The notes below the pieces were generated by a model. It did not search any database, was not told the origin of the DNA, and worked only from the letters and a program-made list of their open reading frames with translations. This document shows, piece by piece, positions 26,632 through 35,291 of a stretch of 64,000 nucleotides of DNA (its first letter is position 1; every line of letters starts with the position of its first letter). This stretch comes from Streptomyces adelaidensis (GTDB lineage: Bacteria > Actinomycetota > Actinomycetes > Streptomycetales > Streptomycetaceae). The position numbers and the translations under genes were made by a program. Location of the stretch: assembly GCF_016598475.1 (NCBI RefSeq), contig NZ_JAEMUX010000022.1:1-64000 (forward strand). Direction: 5' to 3'.

Positions 26632-28354
26632 CGGCGGGCGCGGGGACGTAGGCCCCGGCCTCGTCCTCGTAGTCGCTGTCGTCGTAGCCGCCGGAGTCCC
26701 CGGAGTCGTCCGGGTTCTCCGGGTCCGAGGGGGAGGTCCCGCCCGTGGTCGGGGCCTCCGTCTCGCAGGTCACCGAGAACGCGACCGAGTTGGACTCGGT
26801 CCGCACCGGGCCGCGGACCTCGACGCTGATCTCGTCCGCGTAGCTCCCCGACGTCGAGACGACGACCTGGTCCCGTTGCGTGTTCTCACCGCCGGCCGCG
26901 AACGACAGTGTCTTCCAGCCGGCGTCCTCGACCTCGCCGCTCTTCGCCACCCAGCGGTAGTCGACCTCCACGGGCACGCTGCCCACGGTGAACGTCGCGG
27001 TGAAGGTGGGGACCTCGGCGTCCGGCGGCGGACAGGCGCCCGAGTAGTCGGTGTTCGAGCCCTCGACCGTCACCTTCACGGACTGCGCGGGCGGCTTGTC
27101 CGTGGGCTCCTCCTCGTCGGGCGTCCGCGAGGGGGCGTCGTCGCCGCTCGGGGTGTCGCCGCCGCCCGGCTCCTCGTCGCCCGTCCCGCCGTCGGTACCG
27201 CCCACCGTGCCCGCCCCGTTGGTGGTGTTGTCGCCGGACCCGCCGTTGTCGCGGTTGACCAGGGCGTACGTCAGACCGGCGATGGCGAAGGCGATCGCGG
27301 CGATCCCCGCGATCAGGAAGACCAGGGCGCGGCGGTTGCGGTCAGGCCCCCCTGCGGGCACAGCCGAGGGCCGGGTCGTGGCGGCCGGGACGGGATGCGC
27401 CGGCGTCGGCGGCCCGAACCCGTTCGTCCCCGGCCCGGGGCCCGTGTTCCCGCCCGGACTCGGGAAGGCGGCCACCGTCGGGCTGTACGGCGCCGACGCG
27501 ACCGTGTCGGCGCGCGGGGTGCCGCCCGCACCGATGATCCGCAGGTCCCGCTCCGCCTGCTCGGCGGAGATCCGCTCGGCCGGATCCTTGCGCAGCAGCC
27601 CCTCGACCACCGGGGCCAGCGGGCCCGCCCGGAGCGGCGGCGGGAGTTCCTCGTCGACGACCGCGCGCAGGGTGCTCAGCGGAGTGTTCTGCCGGAAGGG
27701 CGAGTTGCCCTCGACCGCCGCGTACAGCAGCACACCGAGCGACCACAGGTCCGACTCGGGTCCGGGCGTACGGCCGAGCGCGCGCTCGGGGGCGAGGAAC
27801 TCGGGTGAGCCGATGACCTCGCCGGTCATGGTCAGCGCGGAGCTGCCCTCGACCATGGCGATGCCGAAGTCGGTGAGGACGACGCGGCCGTCGTTGGACA
27901 TGAGCACGTTGGCCGGTTTCACGTCCCGGTGCAGGACCCCGGCGTCGTGCGCGGCGCGCAGCGCGGCCAGCACCTCGGCGCCGATGTGCGCGGCGCGCTG
28001 CGGCGAGAGCGGGCCCTCGGCGTCCAGGAGGTCGGCGAGCGACAGCCCGCGCACCAGCTCCATCACGATCCACGGGCGGCCGTCCTCCATGGCCACGTCG
28101 TACACCGTGACGACGTTGCGGTTGGCGACCCGTGCGGCCGCCCAGGCCTCCCGCTCCAGGCGGGCGTACATCCGCTCGACGTCGGACACCGGGATGCCGC
28201 CCGGCGCCCGCACCTCCTTGACGGCGACCTCGCGGTGCAGGACCTCGTCCTGGGCCCGCCACACGGTGCCCATGCCGCCCTCGCCCAGCGGGGTCAACAG
28301 CCGGTAGCGGCCCGCGATCACACGTTCACTGCCCGGTTCCTCGGACACCTGCAT
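26615..28354 (-). CDS. Membrane-spanning Ser/Thr protein kinase (PknB type) with extracellular sensor-like region
   Basis: 579 residues. Kinase domain about 15-275: glycine loop GEGGMG (24-29), Lys46 in AVK, HRDVKPAN with Asp144, DFG Asp162 and APE in EFLAPER. Then a Pro-rich juxtamembrane stretch, one TM helix about 344-367 (FLIAGIAAIAFAIAGLTYALV), an acidic Gly/Thr linker, and an outer domain of about 120 residues with two Cys; there are no PASTA repeats. The tail is very Asp/Ser-rich. GTG at 28348 has better spacing to GGGGG than the ATG at 28354. Ligand unknown. Confidence 0.92.
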   Translation of the reverse strand: MQVSEEPGSERVIAGRYRLLTPLGEGGMGTVWRAQDEVLHREVAVKEVRAPGGIPVSDVERMYARLEREAWAAARVANRNVVTVYDVAMEDGRPWIVMELVRGLSLADLLDAEGPLSPQRAAHIGAEVLAALRAAHDAGVLHRDVKPANVLMSNDGRVVLTDFGIAMVEGSSALTMTGEVIGSPEFLAPERALGRTPGPESDLWSLGVLLYAAVEGNSPFRQNTPLSTLRAVVDEELPPPLRAGPLAPVVEGLLRKDPAERISAEQAERDLRIIGAGGTPRADTVASAPYSPTVAAFPSPGGNTGPGPGTNGFGPPTPAHPVPAATTRPSAVPAGGPDRNRRALVFLIAGIAAIAFAIAGLTYALVNRDNGGSGDNTTNGAGTVGGTDGGTGDEEPGGGDTPSGDDAPSRTPDEEEPTDKPPAQSVKVTVEGSNTDYSGACPPPDAEVPTFTATFTVGSVPVEVDYRWVAKSGEVEDAGWKTLSFAAGGENTQRDQVVVSTSGSYADEISVEVRGPVRTESNSVAFSVTCETEAPTTGGTSPSDPENPDDSGDSGGYDDSDYEDEAGAYVPAPAVRPRS

Positions 28355-28414
28355 CCCCCGTCACCAGCACCCGCGTGAAATCTCCACTCCGTACGATTTC
28401 TTCCCAAAAGTAGC

Positions 28415-30253
28415 TCAGCCGAGCGCGGATGCCGCCCCCTTGAGCACCAAACCCGTCCCCAGGGCGACGACCACCAACGCCGACGCCAGCGGCATGGTCC
28501 TGCGCACCAGCGCCGCGGTCGGACCGCCGAGCCGGCCCTCGCCCTTGTCCATCATCCGCGTCGCCCACCCGCCCGCCTTCACCACGGCGTACCCGGCCGC
28601 CGTCAGCGTGAGCGCGAGACCGATGCCGTACGCCAGCACGAGCAGCAGCCCGAACCACGCCTTGCCCAGCGCCGCCGCGCCGACCAGCACGACCACGGCC
28701 GAGGGGCTCGGCACCATGCCGCCCGCGAAACCGAGCAGGATCGTGCCGCGCAGGGTGGGCGCGGTGGGGTGGGTGTGCGTGAAGCCGCCGTGGGTGTGGG
28801 TGACGCCGCCGCCGAAGAGGGAGCGCTTCTGGTCGGGGCGGTCAGTGTGGTCGTGGCTGTGCTTGGGGGCCGGAGTGTGCGAGTGGGTGTGTGCCCTGGC
28901 CGGGGCGTGCTCGCGGGTGTGGGTCTCGGCCGACGCGTGGGTGTGGGTGTGCGCCTGGGCATGGGCGAGTACGAGCTCCCGGCCGGGCTCGGGCGCGTGG
29001 TCGTTCGAGTGGTCGTGGGCGTGGGCGTGGGCGTGGGCGTGGGCGTGGGCGTGGGCGTGGGCGTGGTCATGCGTGTGGGAGTGACCGCCCTCATGACTGT
29101 GCCCGCCCTCATGACCGTGCGCGTGGTCATGACCGTGCCCGTGGTCGTGCTCATGGTCATGACTGTGGTCGTGCCCATGCGCATCCCCGTGGCCATGTCC
29201 GTCCGCCCGCCCCCGCATCAGCGCGAGCTTCCGGTTCTGCCAGGCCCGCCGTACGAGCGTCGCGCCCGCCGCCAGGACGAGGAGGCCGCTGGCGATGCCC
29301 AGCCAGGTGATCACGGCCGGTGCGGCGGCGGAGCCGGCGAGGACGAGGAGGCCGAGGGCGACGACGCCCAGGGTGTGGGTGACCGTCACGGAGGCGGCCA
29401 TGGGGAGGACGTCACGCATCCGGGCCCGGTCACGGGCGGCGGCCGTGGCCGCCATCAGGGTCTTGCCGTGGCCCGGGCCGAGCGCGTGCATCGCGCCGAG
29501 GAACATGGCGATGCCGAAGGCCAGGGCGCCGAAGCCGAGGGTGAGGTCCTGACTGGAGACCAGGTCGTCCAGGGCCCGGGTCCAGCGGTCCGCGCCGCGC
29601 GGGAGGACCGAGGCACCGGGAGCGTCGCGCTCCTCCGCCAGCGCGGGCCCGCCGGGCCGCACCTGGAGGGAGGCCGTCGCCGTGTCCTTGGGCGACTGCA
29701 GCAACTCCTCGGGGTAGTCGGTGAGTTGCCCGGACACCGACTCCTCGGGCACGTCCGACCCGGCCAGCGTCATCCGGTCGCCCCGCGCGGTGACCTCGCG
29801 CCAGCCCGGACCGGAGTCGACGGCGGCGTGGAAGCGTACGTCGGCGGCCCGGTCCGGCAGCGGAGCCGTCAGCCGGCACTCCACGCGCAGCGTCTTGAGG
29901 GCCGCCTGGCCCGGCCGCTCCTCGGCACCGCTGGACTTGAGCGTCACCTCGACGGCACGCCCGTCGACCGTGACCGCGCTGTCCGCGGCGGCCGTCTCGC
30001 ACCGCTCGCGGGCCCAGTCGTCCATCCCCTGCCGCTCGATGGCCGTCCCGGCCTGGGTCGCGGGGATCTCCGCGAGGTCCTCGACATGGAGGATCCTCAG
30101 CCGGCCGGGGGCGGCGACGAGGCCGTCGTACCGGTTGACGGTGAAGTTGCCGAGCGGGTGGGCGCTCGCGGCCCCGGCGGGGACGAGGACGAGCGCGCCG
30201 ACGGTCAGGAAGAGAGCCGCGCCGGAGGCGAACAGGCGCCGGGGGGACGTCAC
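28415..30253 (-). CDS. NicO/RcnA-family nickel-cobalt transporter with a His-rich loop
   Basis: 612 residues from GTG 30253, overlapping the TPR stop (GTGA). Signal peptide to about residue 31, a soluble outer domain about 32-230, then six or so helices with the family motif GAMHALGPGHGKT (about 253-265) and the second signature GFAGGMVPSPSA. Between helices sits a metal-buffering loop, residues 353-495, with about 46 His, including eight exact Ala-His dipeptides encoded by GTGGGC units. Related proteins export or import Ni/Co. The neighbouring TPR and DUF4331 genes travel with it. Confidence 0.85.
   Translation of the reverse strand: MTSPRRLFASGAALFLTVGALVLVPAGAASAHPLGNFTVNRYDGLVAAPGRLRILHVEDLAEIPATQAGTAIERQGMDDWARERCETAAADSAVTVDGRAVEVTLKSSGAEERPGQAALKTLRVECRLTAPLPDRAADVRFHAAVDSGPGWREVTARGDRMTLAGSDVPEESVSGQLTDYPEELLQSPKDTATASLQVRPGGPALAEERDAPGASVLPRGADRWTRALDDLVSSQDLTLGFGALAFGIAMFLGAMHALGPGHGKTLMAATAAARDRARMRDVLPMAASVTVTHTLGVVALGLLVLAGSAAAPAVITWLGIASGLLVLAAGATLVRRAWQNRKLALMRGRADGHGHGDAHGHDHSHDHEHDHGHGHDHAHGHEGGHSHEGGHSHTHDHAHAHAHAHAHAHAHAHDHSNDHAPEPGRELVLAHAQAHTHTHASAETHTREHAPARAHTHSHTPAPKHSHDHTDRPDQKRSLFGGGVTHTHGGFTHTHPTAPTLRGTILLGFAGGMVPSPSAVVVLVGAAALGKAWFGLLLVLAYGIGLALTLTAAGYAVVKAGGWATRMMDKGEGRLGGPTAALVRRTMPLASALVVVALGTGLVLKGAASALG
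29015..29062. repeat. Perfect hexanucleotide tandem repeat (GTGGGC)8
   Basis: Eight exact GTGGGC units, coding on the minus strand for (Ala-His)8 within the NicO His-rich loop. Each change in unit number keeps the frame, so loop length can vary by slippage without breaking the protein. Confidence 0.95.
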
Positions 30254-31752
30254 TTGGCGGCCTCCAGAGTCTTCAGGGTCTTACGGGCCCGCTCCGCGCC
30301 GAGCGGCGAGAAGCCGGCGTTGAGGTCGAGGGCCGCCTTGAGCGAGGCGCGGGCCTCCTTCGTGTCGCCGGCCGCGGACTCGACCATGCCCCGGTGGTAC
30401 AGGAACGTCGCGTCCTTGTATCCGGTGGCCGTGGCGCGGCGGGCGTACGGCAGGGCATCGTCGTCGCGGCCGTTGACGTGCAGCGCCCAGGCGAGGGCGT
30501 CCGCGGTGTGGACCGTCTCGCGGCGCTTCCACTCGGCCTCGGCGGCCTTCAGCGCGGCCTTCTCGTCGCCGTGGTCGGCGGCGGCGAGCGCGGTGTCGAG
30601 GTCGGCGTTGACGCCGTTGGCGCGGGCGATGGAGGTCCAGGCGTTCACCAGCGCGTACTGCTCGCGTGCCCCGGCCGTGTCGCCCTTCGCCTCGTACAGC
30701 TCGCCGAGCACGACGAGCGGACCCGGCAGCGGATAGGCGGACACGACCTGCTCCAGGCCCCGTACCGCCGCCGCGCCGTCACCGCTCGCGGCCTGGGCGC
30801 GGGCGCGGCCCTCCAGCGCGGGGAGATAGGTGTCGTCGGCGCCCAGGGCGCGCGCGTAGTGGTCGAGCGAAGTCTTGTAGTCGCCCTGTTTCCAGGCGAG
30901 TTGGCCGAGCTGGGTGGCCACGTAGGCGATGTCGCCCCGGGTCGTCGCCGAGTCCAGTGCCTGCTCCAGGACGCGCCGGGCGGTCTTCACGTCGCCGCGC
31001 AGCTCGTACACGTACGCGTACCGGGTGAAGACCGGGATGCCGGGCCGCCGGGTGTCGGCGAGCCGCGCCGCCTTCAACGCCTTGTCGTAGCGGCCGAGTT
31101 CGACCAGTGCGTCGATGCGGCTGCACAACGCCCGTTCGCTGTACGGGTTCTCCTTCAGCGCCCGGTCCGCGTAGCGCAGCGCGTCGTCGAACTCGTGCCG
31201 TGCGGCGGCGAGCGCGGCGAGGCCGGCGAGCGCCGGGTCGTTGTCCTCCCGCAGCCGAAGCGAACGCTTCAGGGCCTTCTCGGCCTGCGGATAGCGGGAG
31301 GGGTCGCCCTTGACGCGGGCCTGCTCGACGTAGGCGAGGCCGAGCGTGGACCAGGAGCCGAAGTCCTTCGGCTGTTCCTTGAGATGGGCCTGGAGCGCCG
31401 TGACCGCCGTGTCGAGGTCACCACTGGCGAGCTGGGCCGCCGAGAGGCCGGGCGAGGTCGACGCGGCCACCGTCCGGTCGTCGTCCCGGGCGGCCAGCGC
31501 GACCGCGAACCCGGTGAACGCGACAGCCAGCGCGGCCGCGCACGCGGTGAGGCGCAGCAGCCGCCGCACGGCCGGCTCGGGGACACGCTCGGGGCGCGAC
31601 GCGCCGGGGGACTCGGAGACGGGCTCGGGACCGGACTCGGAGAGGGGCTCGGGGCCGGACTCGGAGATCTCGGTCCCGTCGGGTGCGGGAGCCCCCTCGT
31701 CGGGACGCGGACGCCGGTTCTCCGGCGCGCTCTCGTTCGTACGCGGGGACAT
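30250..31752 (-). CDS. Membrane-anchored tetratricopeptide-repeat protein
   Basis: 500 residues from ATG 31752 with GGAGAGG upstream. The N-terminal 65 residues are Pro/Glu-rich with SESGPEP repeats, then one TM helix (TACAAALAVAFTGFAVALA, about 69-87) and about ten TPR-like helical pairs to the C-terminus (for example SWSTLGLAYVEQARVKG, AYVYELRGDVKTARRVLEQAL). TPRs are scaffolds for protein partners. Coupled by overlap to the NicO gene and downstream of the DUF4331 gene, so it may assemble a metal-related membrane complex (inference). Confidence 0.83.
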   Translation of the reverse strand: MSPRTNESAPENRRPRPDEGAPAPDGTEISESGPEPLSESGPEPVSESPGASRPERVPEPAVRRLLRLTACAAALAVAFTGFAVALAARDDDRTVAASTSPGLSAAQLASGDLDTAVTALQAHLKEQPKDFGSWSTLGLAYVEQARVKGDPSRYPQAEKALKRSLRLREDNDPALAGLAALAAARHEFDDALRYADRALKENPYSERALCSRIDALVELGRYDKALKAARLADTRRPGIPVFTRYAYVYELRGDVKTARRVLEQALDSATTRGDIAYVATQLGQLAWKQGDYKTSLDHYARALGADDTYLPALEGRARAQAASGDGAAAVRGLEQVVSAYPLPGPLVVLGELYEAKGDTAGAREQYALVNAWTSIARANGVNADLDTALAAADHGDEKAALKAAEAEWKRRETVHTADALAWALHVNGRDDDALPYARRATATGYKDATFLYHRGMVESAAGDTKEARASLKAALDLNAGFSPLGAERARKTLKTLEAAK

Positions 31753-31800
31753 GCCCTCTCCTCAACATCCTTGCCGAGCCGGGTCGTTGCTGTCGTGAGA

Positions 31801-31840
31801 CGCGGCCCGCGCCGTGGGGGACGGATACGAGCGGGCCGCG
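31801..31840 (-). terminator. Distal hairpin after the DUF4331 gene
   Basis: CGCGGCCCGC (31801-31810) and GCGGGCCGCG (31831-31840), a perfect 10-bp stem with a 20-nt loop. With the next hairpin it separates the DUF4331 gene from the TPR-NicO pair. Confidence 0.65.
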
Positions 31841-31851
31841 CCGGTCGGTGG

Positions 31852-31877
31852 ACCGGGCCCGCAGGAGGGGGCCCGGT
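31852..31877 (-). terminator. Proximal hairpin after the DUF4331 gene
   Basis: ACCGGGCCC / GGGCCCGGT, a 9-bp stem with an 8-nt loop, 10 bp after the stop. Part may read through to feed the TPR-NicO genes. Confidence 0.65.
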
Positions 31878-31886
31878 CGGGTCGGG

Positions 31887-33410
31887 CTAGTAGTACGCGC
31901 GGTCGTTCCGGCGACGCCACCAGAGCAGACCCGTGCCGATGAGCAGGACACCGGCCGCGCCGGCACCCGCCGAGGCCGCGATCAGCGTCATGTCGTCGGT
32001 GCTGCCGCTCTCCACGCCCGTGCCGATCGCGCTGCGCACGCTGTTCGTGGTGTTGCCCTCGACGGTCTTGCCACGCGAACCGGCCGTCGGCAGACCCACG
32101 TACGGGAAGGACTTGCCGAACTTCTTGTCGTTCTTGTCGACCGCGTCGCCCAGGTCGTTCTTGGCGCCGACCAGTTCGCCCTCGACGACCTGGAGCGCGA
32201 TGTCGATCACGTCGTCGGTGAGCCGGCGGCCGTTCGGGAAGCCCTGGTTGTCACCGTCGAGCACACCGAGCCGCTTCGGCTTCTTGGTCGGCTCGATGGA
32301 GGTGTTCAGGCGCAGCATCTCCGAGGGGGTGACGTGCTCGGGCTGGTTGAGGCCCTCGACGCCCTTGAGGAAGACGTCGACGAGGTCGTTGCGCGGCTCC
32401 TCGGGGGCCGGGATCTTGTAGATGGCCTCGATGAGCTTGGGCAGTTCGGGCTCGGTGACGTTCTTCAGGAACTGGCCGTCGTCCACGGGCGAGGACGCGT
32501 TGAACTCGTCCTTGTCCCCGATGGGGTTGACGACCTCGTTGACCAGCGGCATGCCCAGGCGCGAGACCTGGTGGTACTGGCCGTCGGCGCCCTTGCGCTG
32601 GGTGGTGGACCAGAGTCCGACGATCGGTTGGTCCTTCGACTCGACGAGCGCGTCGGTCGGCACCTGCAGGGCTATGGAGTTGACGTTGTAGCCCTTGAGC
32701 GTGTCCCGCCCGACCTCGGAGAGGTCACCGCCGTACAGCAGGTCGAAGACGCGCAGGTCCAGGAAGAACGGGTCGTCGGCCTGGCCGGCGTACGTCGTCA
32801 CCTCGCTCGCGGTCTTGTAGACGGCCTCGTCGCGCAGCTTCTTGAAGTCCGGCATGGACGCCTTGCCGACGTTGGACGGCGCCACCCACACATCGTCCGC
32901 GAGCTTCGTCTTGGAGACCGCGCGCCGGTCCTTCAGCTTGATGAGCTCGATGTCGTACGTCTGCGTGATGTTGAGGTCGGGGTCGTCGAGGCTCTCCACG
33001 ACGCCCGTGTTGTACAGGAAGGACTTGTCGTTCTTCGTCTTCGTCCTGAACGTGTAGCGGAAGATGAGGTCTTCCTCCGCGTCACCGTCCTGGTCGACGC
33101 GGATGTCGTACTCCGCGTCCTCCGAGAACGTGAAGAAGTTCGGTCCGCCCGCGGGCTCCTCGAAGGGGATCCAGTTGGCGATGACCGTCGTCGTGTCCGG
33201 CTTGTCCGGGCTGACGAACGCGTACACGTCCGTGTTGTCGAACTGCGGTTCGCCGGAGATCAGCGGGGCTTCGCGGTGGCTGGAGGCGGCGGCTGCCCCC
33301 GGTTCCAGCGCGGTCACGCCGGCGGCTGCGAGGCCTCCGGCGGCCAGCGAACCACAGATGAGGGTCGCGATGCTCCTGTGCTTCGCACCGCTCCTGGAAG
33401 TAGGTGTCAT
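31887..33410 (-). CDS. Exported DUF4331 protein with C-terminal membrane anchor
   Basis: 507 residues from ATG 33410, with AGAGGA upstream. Signal peptide about 1-35, then DUF4331 hallmarks SSHREAPLISGEPQFDNTDVYAFVSPDKPD and DEEDLIFRYTF-like Asp-rich segments, and a C-terminal helix (TLIAASAGAGAAGVLLIGTGLLWW) followed by RRRNDR, so it is tethered outside. DUF4331 is often found beside ECF19/SigK-type sigma genes and its biochemical role is unknown; the Asp/His-rich surface suggests metal binding. A sigma-type promoter motif (33449-33476) precedes it, and sigK is divergent. Confidence 0.87.
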   Translation of the reverse strand: MTPTSRSGAKHRSIATLICGSLAAGGLAAAGVTALEPGAAAASSHREAPLISGEPQFDNTDVYAFVSPDKPDTTTVIANWIPFEEPAGGPNFFTFSEDAEYDIRVDQDGDAEEDLIFRYTFRTKTKNDKSFLYNTGVVESLDDPDLNITQTYDIELIKLKDRRAVSKTKLADDVWVAPSNVGKASMPDFKKLRDEAVYKTASEVTTYAGQADDPFFLDLRVFDLLYGGDLSEVGRDTLKGYNVNSIALQVPTDALVESKDQPIVGLWSTTQRKGADGQYHQVSRLGMPLVNEVVNPIGDKDEFNASSPVDDGQFLKNVTEPELPKLIEAIYKIPAPEEPRNDLVDVFLKGVEGLNQPEHVTPSEMLRLNTSIEPTKKPKRLGVLDGDNQGFPNGRRLTDDVIDIALQVVEGELVGAKNDLGDAVDKNDKKFGKSFPYVGLPTAGSRGKTVEGNTTNSVRSAIGTGVESGSTDDMTLIAASAGAGAAGVLLIGTGLLWWRRRNDRAYY

Positions 33411-33448
33411 GCCATCCGTCCTCTGTGCCAACTTGCCTGACGAACGCC

Positions 33449-33476
33449 ATTCGGAGCGGCCGGCAGGGTGGATTGG
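33449..33476 (-). promoter_or_regulatory. Putative SigK-type ECF promoter of the DUF4331 gene
   Basis: On the minus strand: CCAATCC, 15-nt spacer, CCGAAT, then about 38 nt to the ATG. Mycobacterial SigK promoters, as I recall, have CCATCC-N16-17-CCGAAT-like elements. This predicts that the divergent sigma factor drives this gene. Confidence 0.5.
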
Positions 33477-33545
33477 TCGAATCCCAAACGTTCTTACGGC
33501 GCGTTTGAAAAGTTGTTTCAGTGGTGAGCGGGATTCCTTGACCGA

Positions 33546-33657
33546 GATCCGAGTCGGTCCCGTTCGGGCGGATCCGAACCGATCCGGGCGGATGCGATGT
33601 GATCCGATCCGGACGGATCGGTCGACGGACCACCCGCGTTTTGGGCAGGCTGATCCG
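33546..33657. repeat. Cluster of GATCCG words upstream of sigK
   Basis: GATCCG starts at 33546, 33571, 33581, 33601, 33606 and 33652, and its complement CGGATC at 33614. Six direct copies plus one inverted in about 110 bp, in the leader of the sigma gene. Confidence 0.7.
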
Positions 33658-33681
33658 TAACCCCATCCGGAGGTGGGTCGG

Positions 33682-34281
33682 TTGCGAATGCCTTACGCGC
33701 GGGGATGGCCGCGCTCGGCCGGAGGCGAGGGGGAGCGAGTGGAGGCGGACAAGCTTCTGGCCCGGGTGGCCGGAGGCGACCAACGGGCGTTCGAGGAGCT
33801 GTACGTCCTGGTGTCCGGCCCGGTGTTCGGGCTGGTGCGCCGCGTCGTACGGGACCCCGCGCAGTCGGAGGAGGTGGCTCAGGAGGTGCTGCTCGAACTC
33901 TGGCGCTCCGCGGGCCGGTTCGACCCCGCCCGCGGCAGCGCGATGTCCTGGGTCCTCACCCTCGCCCACCGGCGTGCGGTGGACCGGGTGCGCAGCGCCC
34001 GCGCGGCCACCGAGCGCGAGCAGCGCGAGGGGCGGCGCAACCACCACACCGCCTTCGACCAGGTCGCCGAGGAGGTCGAGGCCGGCCTCGAACGCCAGTG
34101 GGTGCGCCACTGCCTGGAGAAGCTCACCACCCTCCAGCGCGAGTCCGTCACCCTCGCCTACTACGACGGCTACACCTACCGAGAAGTGGCCGAGCGGCTC
34201 TCCCTGCCGCTCGGTACGGTCAAGACCCGTATGCGCGACGGACTCACACGGCTGCGCGAATGCCTGGGAGGAGTCGCATGA
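33682..34281 (+). CDS. sigK: ECF RNA polymerase sigma factor, SigK type
   Basis: About 199 residues from TTG 33682, eight bases after GGAGG; GTG 33673, ATG 33688 and GTG 33739 (GGGGGAG upstream) are alternatives. Sigma region 2 is at GDQRAFEELYVLVSGPVFGLVRRVV to EEVAQEVLLELWRSAGRF, and region 4 at LTTLQRESVTLAYYDGYTYREVAERLSLPLGTVKTRMRDGL. Spacing and the cognate RskA-like anti-sigma downstream place it with SigK/ECF19. The stop overlaps the ATG of a 29-codon ORF. Likely targets: itself and the divergent DUF4331 gene. Confidence 0.88.
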   Translation: MRMPYARGWPRSAGGEGERVEADKLLARVAGGDQRAFEELYVLVSGPVFGLVRRVVRDPAQSEEVAQEVLLELWRSAGRFDPARGSAMSWVLTLAHRRAVDRVRSARAATEREQREGRRNHHTAFDQVAEEVEAGLERQWVRHCLEKLTTLQRESVTLAYYDGYTYREVAERLSLPLGTVKTRMRDGLTRLRECLGGVA

Positions 34282-34367
34282 GCGCCCTGATCGGCCTCGT
34301 GGAACGTGAGGCCCCGTTCGGTCTCGCGGCGCGCGGGACGCGTGTGCCCGGGGGAGGTGCGGCATGA
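34278..34367 (+). CDS. 29-residue ORF coupled between sigma factor and anti-sigma factor
   Basis: ATG 34278 is four bases after GGGAGGAG and overlaps the sigma stop as ATGA; its own TGA (34365) overlaps the anti-sigma ATG as ATGA again. The peptide MSALIGLVEREAPFGLAARGTRVPGGGAA has no known domain. It may be a real microprotein or only a ribosome bridge that tunes the sigma:anti-sigma ratio. No longer frame explains the gap. Confidence 0.5.
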   Translation: MSALIGLVEREAPFGLAARGTRVPGGGAA

Positions 34368-35176
34368 GCCTGTTCCGCCGCGAGGACCTCCACTCGCTCG
34401 CCGCCCCCTACGCGCTCGACGCCCTGGAGCCCGACGAACGGAGCCGCTTCGAGAAACATCTGGAGCGCTGCGACCGCTGTCCGGCCGAGGTGCGCGCGCT
34501 GTCCGAGGACGCGGTCCGCCTCGCCTGGTCGACGGCGGCCCAGGCGCCGGCCGCGCTGCGCGACCGGGTCTTCGCCGCCGTACGCAACACGCCCCAGGAG
34601 AACCAGTCCTGGAGCGCGCCCCAGGCGCGGCCCCAGCATCTGCCGCGGCATGTGTGGGACACCGAGCCGCCGCCGAGGTCGCGCGCCCGCGCTCCCCGGC
34701 TGCGATCCCTGTTCGCGCCGCTGGCCACCGCCACGGCCGCCGCCGCGCTCGTCGTGGCGTCGCTCTTCGCCGTCCAGGCGAACCGGACCGAGGACCAACT
34801 GGCGGCGGAGCGCGCCCGGACACGTGAGATCGCCCACGTTCTCGCCGCCCCGGACGCCCGCGCGAGCAGTGAACGGGACACCGGCGGCAATGGAATCGGA
34901 GTGATCGCTTCCGCCGAGGAGGGGAGCGCGATCGTGAGCCTCAGTGGATTCGAGAACCTCCCGGGCGGCCGGGTGCATCAGCTCTGGCTCATGCGCCCCA
35001 ACGCGCAACCGCGCTCCCTGGGGCTCTTCGACGGCGACACGCCCTTGGTCACGAGTGGCATGAACACCGACGCCACGTCACTCGCCGTGACCGTCGAACC
35101 CGACGGCGGATCAGCACAGCCCACCAGCCAGCCGGTTGTCCAACTCGCCCTGGAATCAGTTGGATTCGGAGAGTAA
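34364..35176 (+). CDS. Membrane anti-sigma factor, RskA type
   Basis: 270 residues from ATG 34364. N-terminal anti-sigma domain with the zinc-site-like H-x3-C-x2-C in FEKHLERCDRCPAEV (residues about 31-41), a spacer, one TM helix (LATATAAAALVVASLFAV, about 123-140) and the outer anti-sigma-K C-terminal domain (PF10099 style) with GGRVHQLWLM and LAVTVEPDGGS. In mycobacteria RskA holds SigK until cleaved by regulated proteolysis. Lies after the coupled 29-codon ORF in the same transcript. Confidence 0.88.
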   Translation: MSLFRREDLHSLAAPYALDALEPDERSRFEKHLERCDRCPAEVRALSEDAVRLAWSTAAQAPAALRDRVFAAVRNTPQENQSWSAPQARPQHLPRHVWDTEPPPRSRARAPRLRSLFAPLATATAAAALVVASLFAVQANRTEDQLAAERARTREIAHVLAAPDARASSERDTGGNGIGVIASAEEGSAIVSLSGFENLPGGRVHQLWLMRPNAQPRSLGLFDGDTPLVTSGMNTDATSLAVTVEPDGGSAQPTSQPVVQLALESVGFGE

Positions 35177-35291
35177 TCAACAACACGCCTACGGGGTAGG
35201 TGAATACCGGCACTGTGATTCCCGAGTGCTCCAACGGAGCGATATGGTTACGCTGCCCGGGCCGGGTGGACTCATGCGGGTGGGGAGTGAC

